From an uncultured Bifidobacterium sp. (GTDB taxonomy: Bacteria; Actinomycetota; Actinomycetes; Actinomycetales; Bifidobacteriaceae): a stretch of DNA of 52,786 nucleotides. Both the position numbers and the translations under genes were made by a program. The stretch covers positions 1 to 52,786 of the forward strand of contig NZ_CALYOY010000012.1 in the NCBI RefSeq assembly GCF_945269915.1, given 5' to 3'. The notes below the pieces were generated by a model, which saw nothing but the letters and a program-made list of their open reading frames with translations, was not told the DNA's origin and ran no database searches. Positions 52,433 through 52,786 of this stretch are shown piece by piece (within the stretch, counting starts at the first letter, position 1; every line of letters begins with the position of its first letter).

Positions 52433-52786
52433 TATGGCGCCTTTGAGTTGTATCAAGTCGTAGCTTGTGGCTATGAGGCTGAAGAGGGGCCTTGGTGAGG
52501 TTTCTCGGCCTCTGGCGTGGGGTGTCCTCGGGTGGGCGAGGAGTCCAGGCGGGCCGGTCGGTCAACGTCGTCATGGGCTGATTGCTGTTTCAGTGTTTTA
52601 GCCATCCTTGTCTTATGTGATGGCTGGTTGAGGGTGTCGTGGTGTCGTATACGGGGGTCGGGAGGTGGCTGACCGGCTGTCGGACCGGTGGTGGCACGTA
52701 TCCATCCGTGGTGTCCGTGTGCTGTGTACGGGTGTGGTGGGCGGTCCCTCGGGTCGGGGATGATCTCTCCGGGGGGCCGTCCGGTC

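Larger units (their letters stand above)
52206..52786. other. 580-base terminal region without a supported gene
   Basis: A small hairpin lies at the left, a 14-base C run at 52419-52432, and from about 52600 to the end the + strand is extremely rich in G and T. Open frames of 72-79 codons exist on both strands, but they have biased composition and no recognisable domain. The G/T-rich end could be a leader of a structural RNA operon lying beyond the window, which is only a guess. Confidence 0.5.

Noticed and set aside
52259..52574. Short open frames of 79 (+) and 72 (-) codons across the 14-C run
   Set aside because: No homology-like motif, no clear ribosome-binding site, and they exist on both strands of a biased sequence.

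Overview
The window is high-GC actinobacterial chromosomal DNA and reads best as a Bifidobacterium, or a very close relative. The grounds are the actinobacterial gene set (a DUF3039 protein, a SepIVA-like coiled-coil protein beside DUF177-rpmF-rnc), the abundance of LacI regulators and sugar ABC genes without their own ATPase, pentose genes, and sortase-built pili. This is inferred from gene content and order; no 16S rRNA gene is present and I do not claim a species. Most of the window is ordinary, densely packed core genome.

Layout. 178-2843 (minus): a membrane-anchored EEP-family phosphohydrolase and ffh (SRP54). 2968-8831: a sugar locus with a strong promoter and two LacI-type palindromes, a lipoprotein binding protein, two permeases, a GH172/DUF2961 glycoside hydrolase, and a convergent LacI repressor that lies 4 bases behind cysS. 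8836-24827: housekeeping genes, namely cysS, a glutamine amidotransferase, a Uup-type ABC-F ATPase, ilvBN, rnc, rpmF, DUF177, a SepIVA-like protein, coaD, a DUF3039 protein, an aldo/keto reductase, pncB, a Pr6Pr membrane protein, rph and rdgB. 25008-25236: tRNA-Leu(UAG) and tRNA-Thr(CGU), next to what looks like a decayed tRNA 3' end. 25372-30690: mannose-1-phosphate guanylyltransferase, pgi, rplS with a structured leader, signal peptidase I and rnhB. 30771-35226: a LacI regulator, an AraB-like FGGY kinase and araA, with no araD. 35538-41100: a pilus locus with a lower-GC appearance (major pilin, small second pilin, two class C sortases, small membrane protein). 41246-44602: an aldo/keto reductase, a membrane-anchored HNH nuclease-like protein and a DHA2-type MFS exporter. 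44953-49199: pstSCAB. 49387-52205: an AEC transporter, a 60-residue protein and an NCS2 purine permease whose leader can hide its own ribosome-binding site. 52206-52786 holds no gene I can support but contains a run of 14 C and a strongly G/T-skewed strand.

How the parts work together. The first sugar locus imports an oligosaccharide, splits a furanosidic linkage in the cytoplasm with GH172, and is probably repressed by the adjacent LacI protein; the transporter must borrow an ATPase encoded elsewhere. The arabinose genes convert L-arabinose to L-ribulose and then L-ribulose 5-phosphate, but the epimerase leading into the phosphoketolase pathway is not here. The pilus locus carries polymer subunits and the polymerising sortases, and signal peptidase I lies a few kilobases upstream.

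The strongest leads for something not already described are the NCS2 leader hairpin, the compact two-sortase pilus locus with its unusual sortase tail and small membrane partner, the GH172 transport locus, and several long perfect inverted repeats at gene ends, most without a U-tract.
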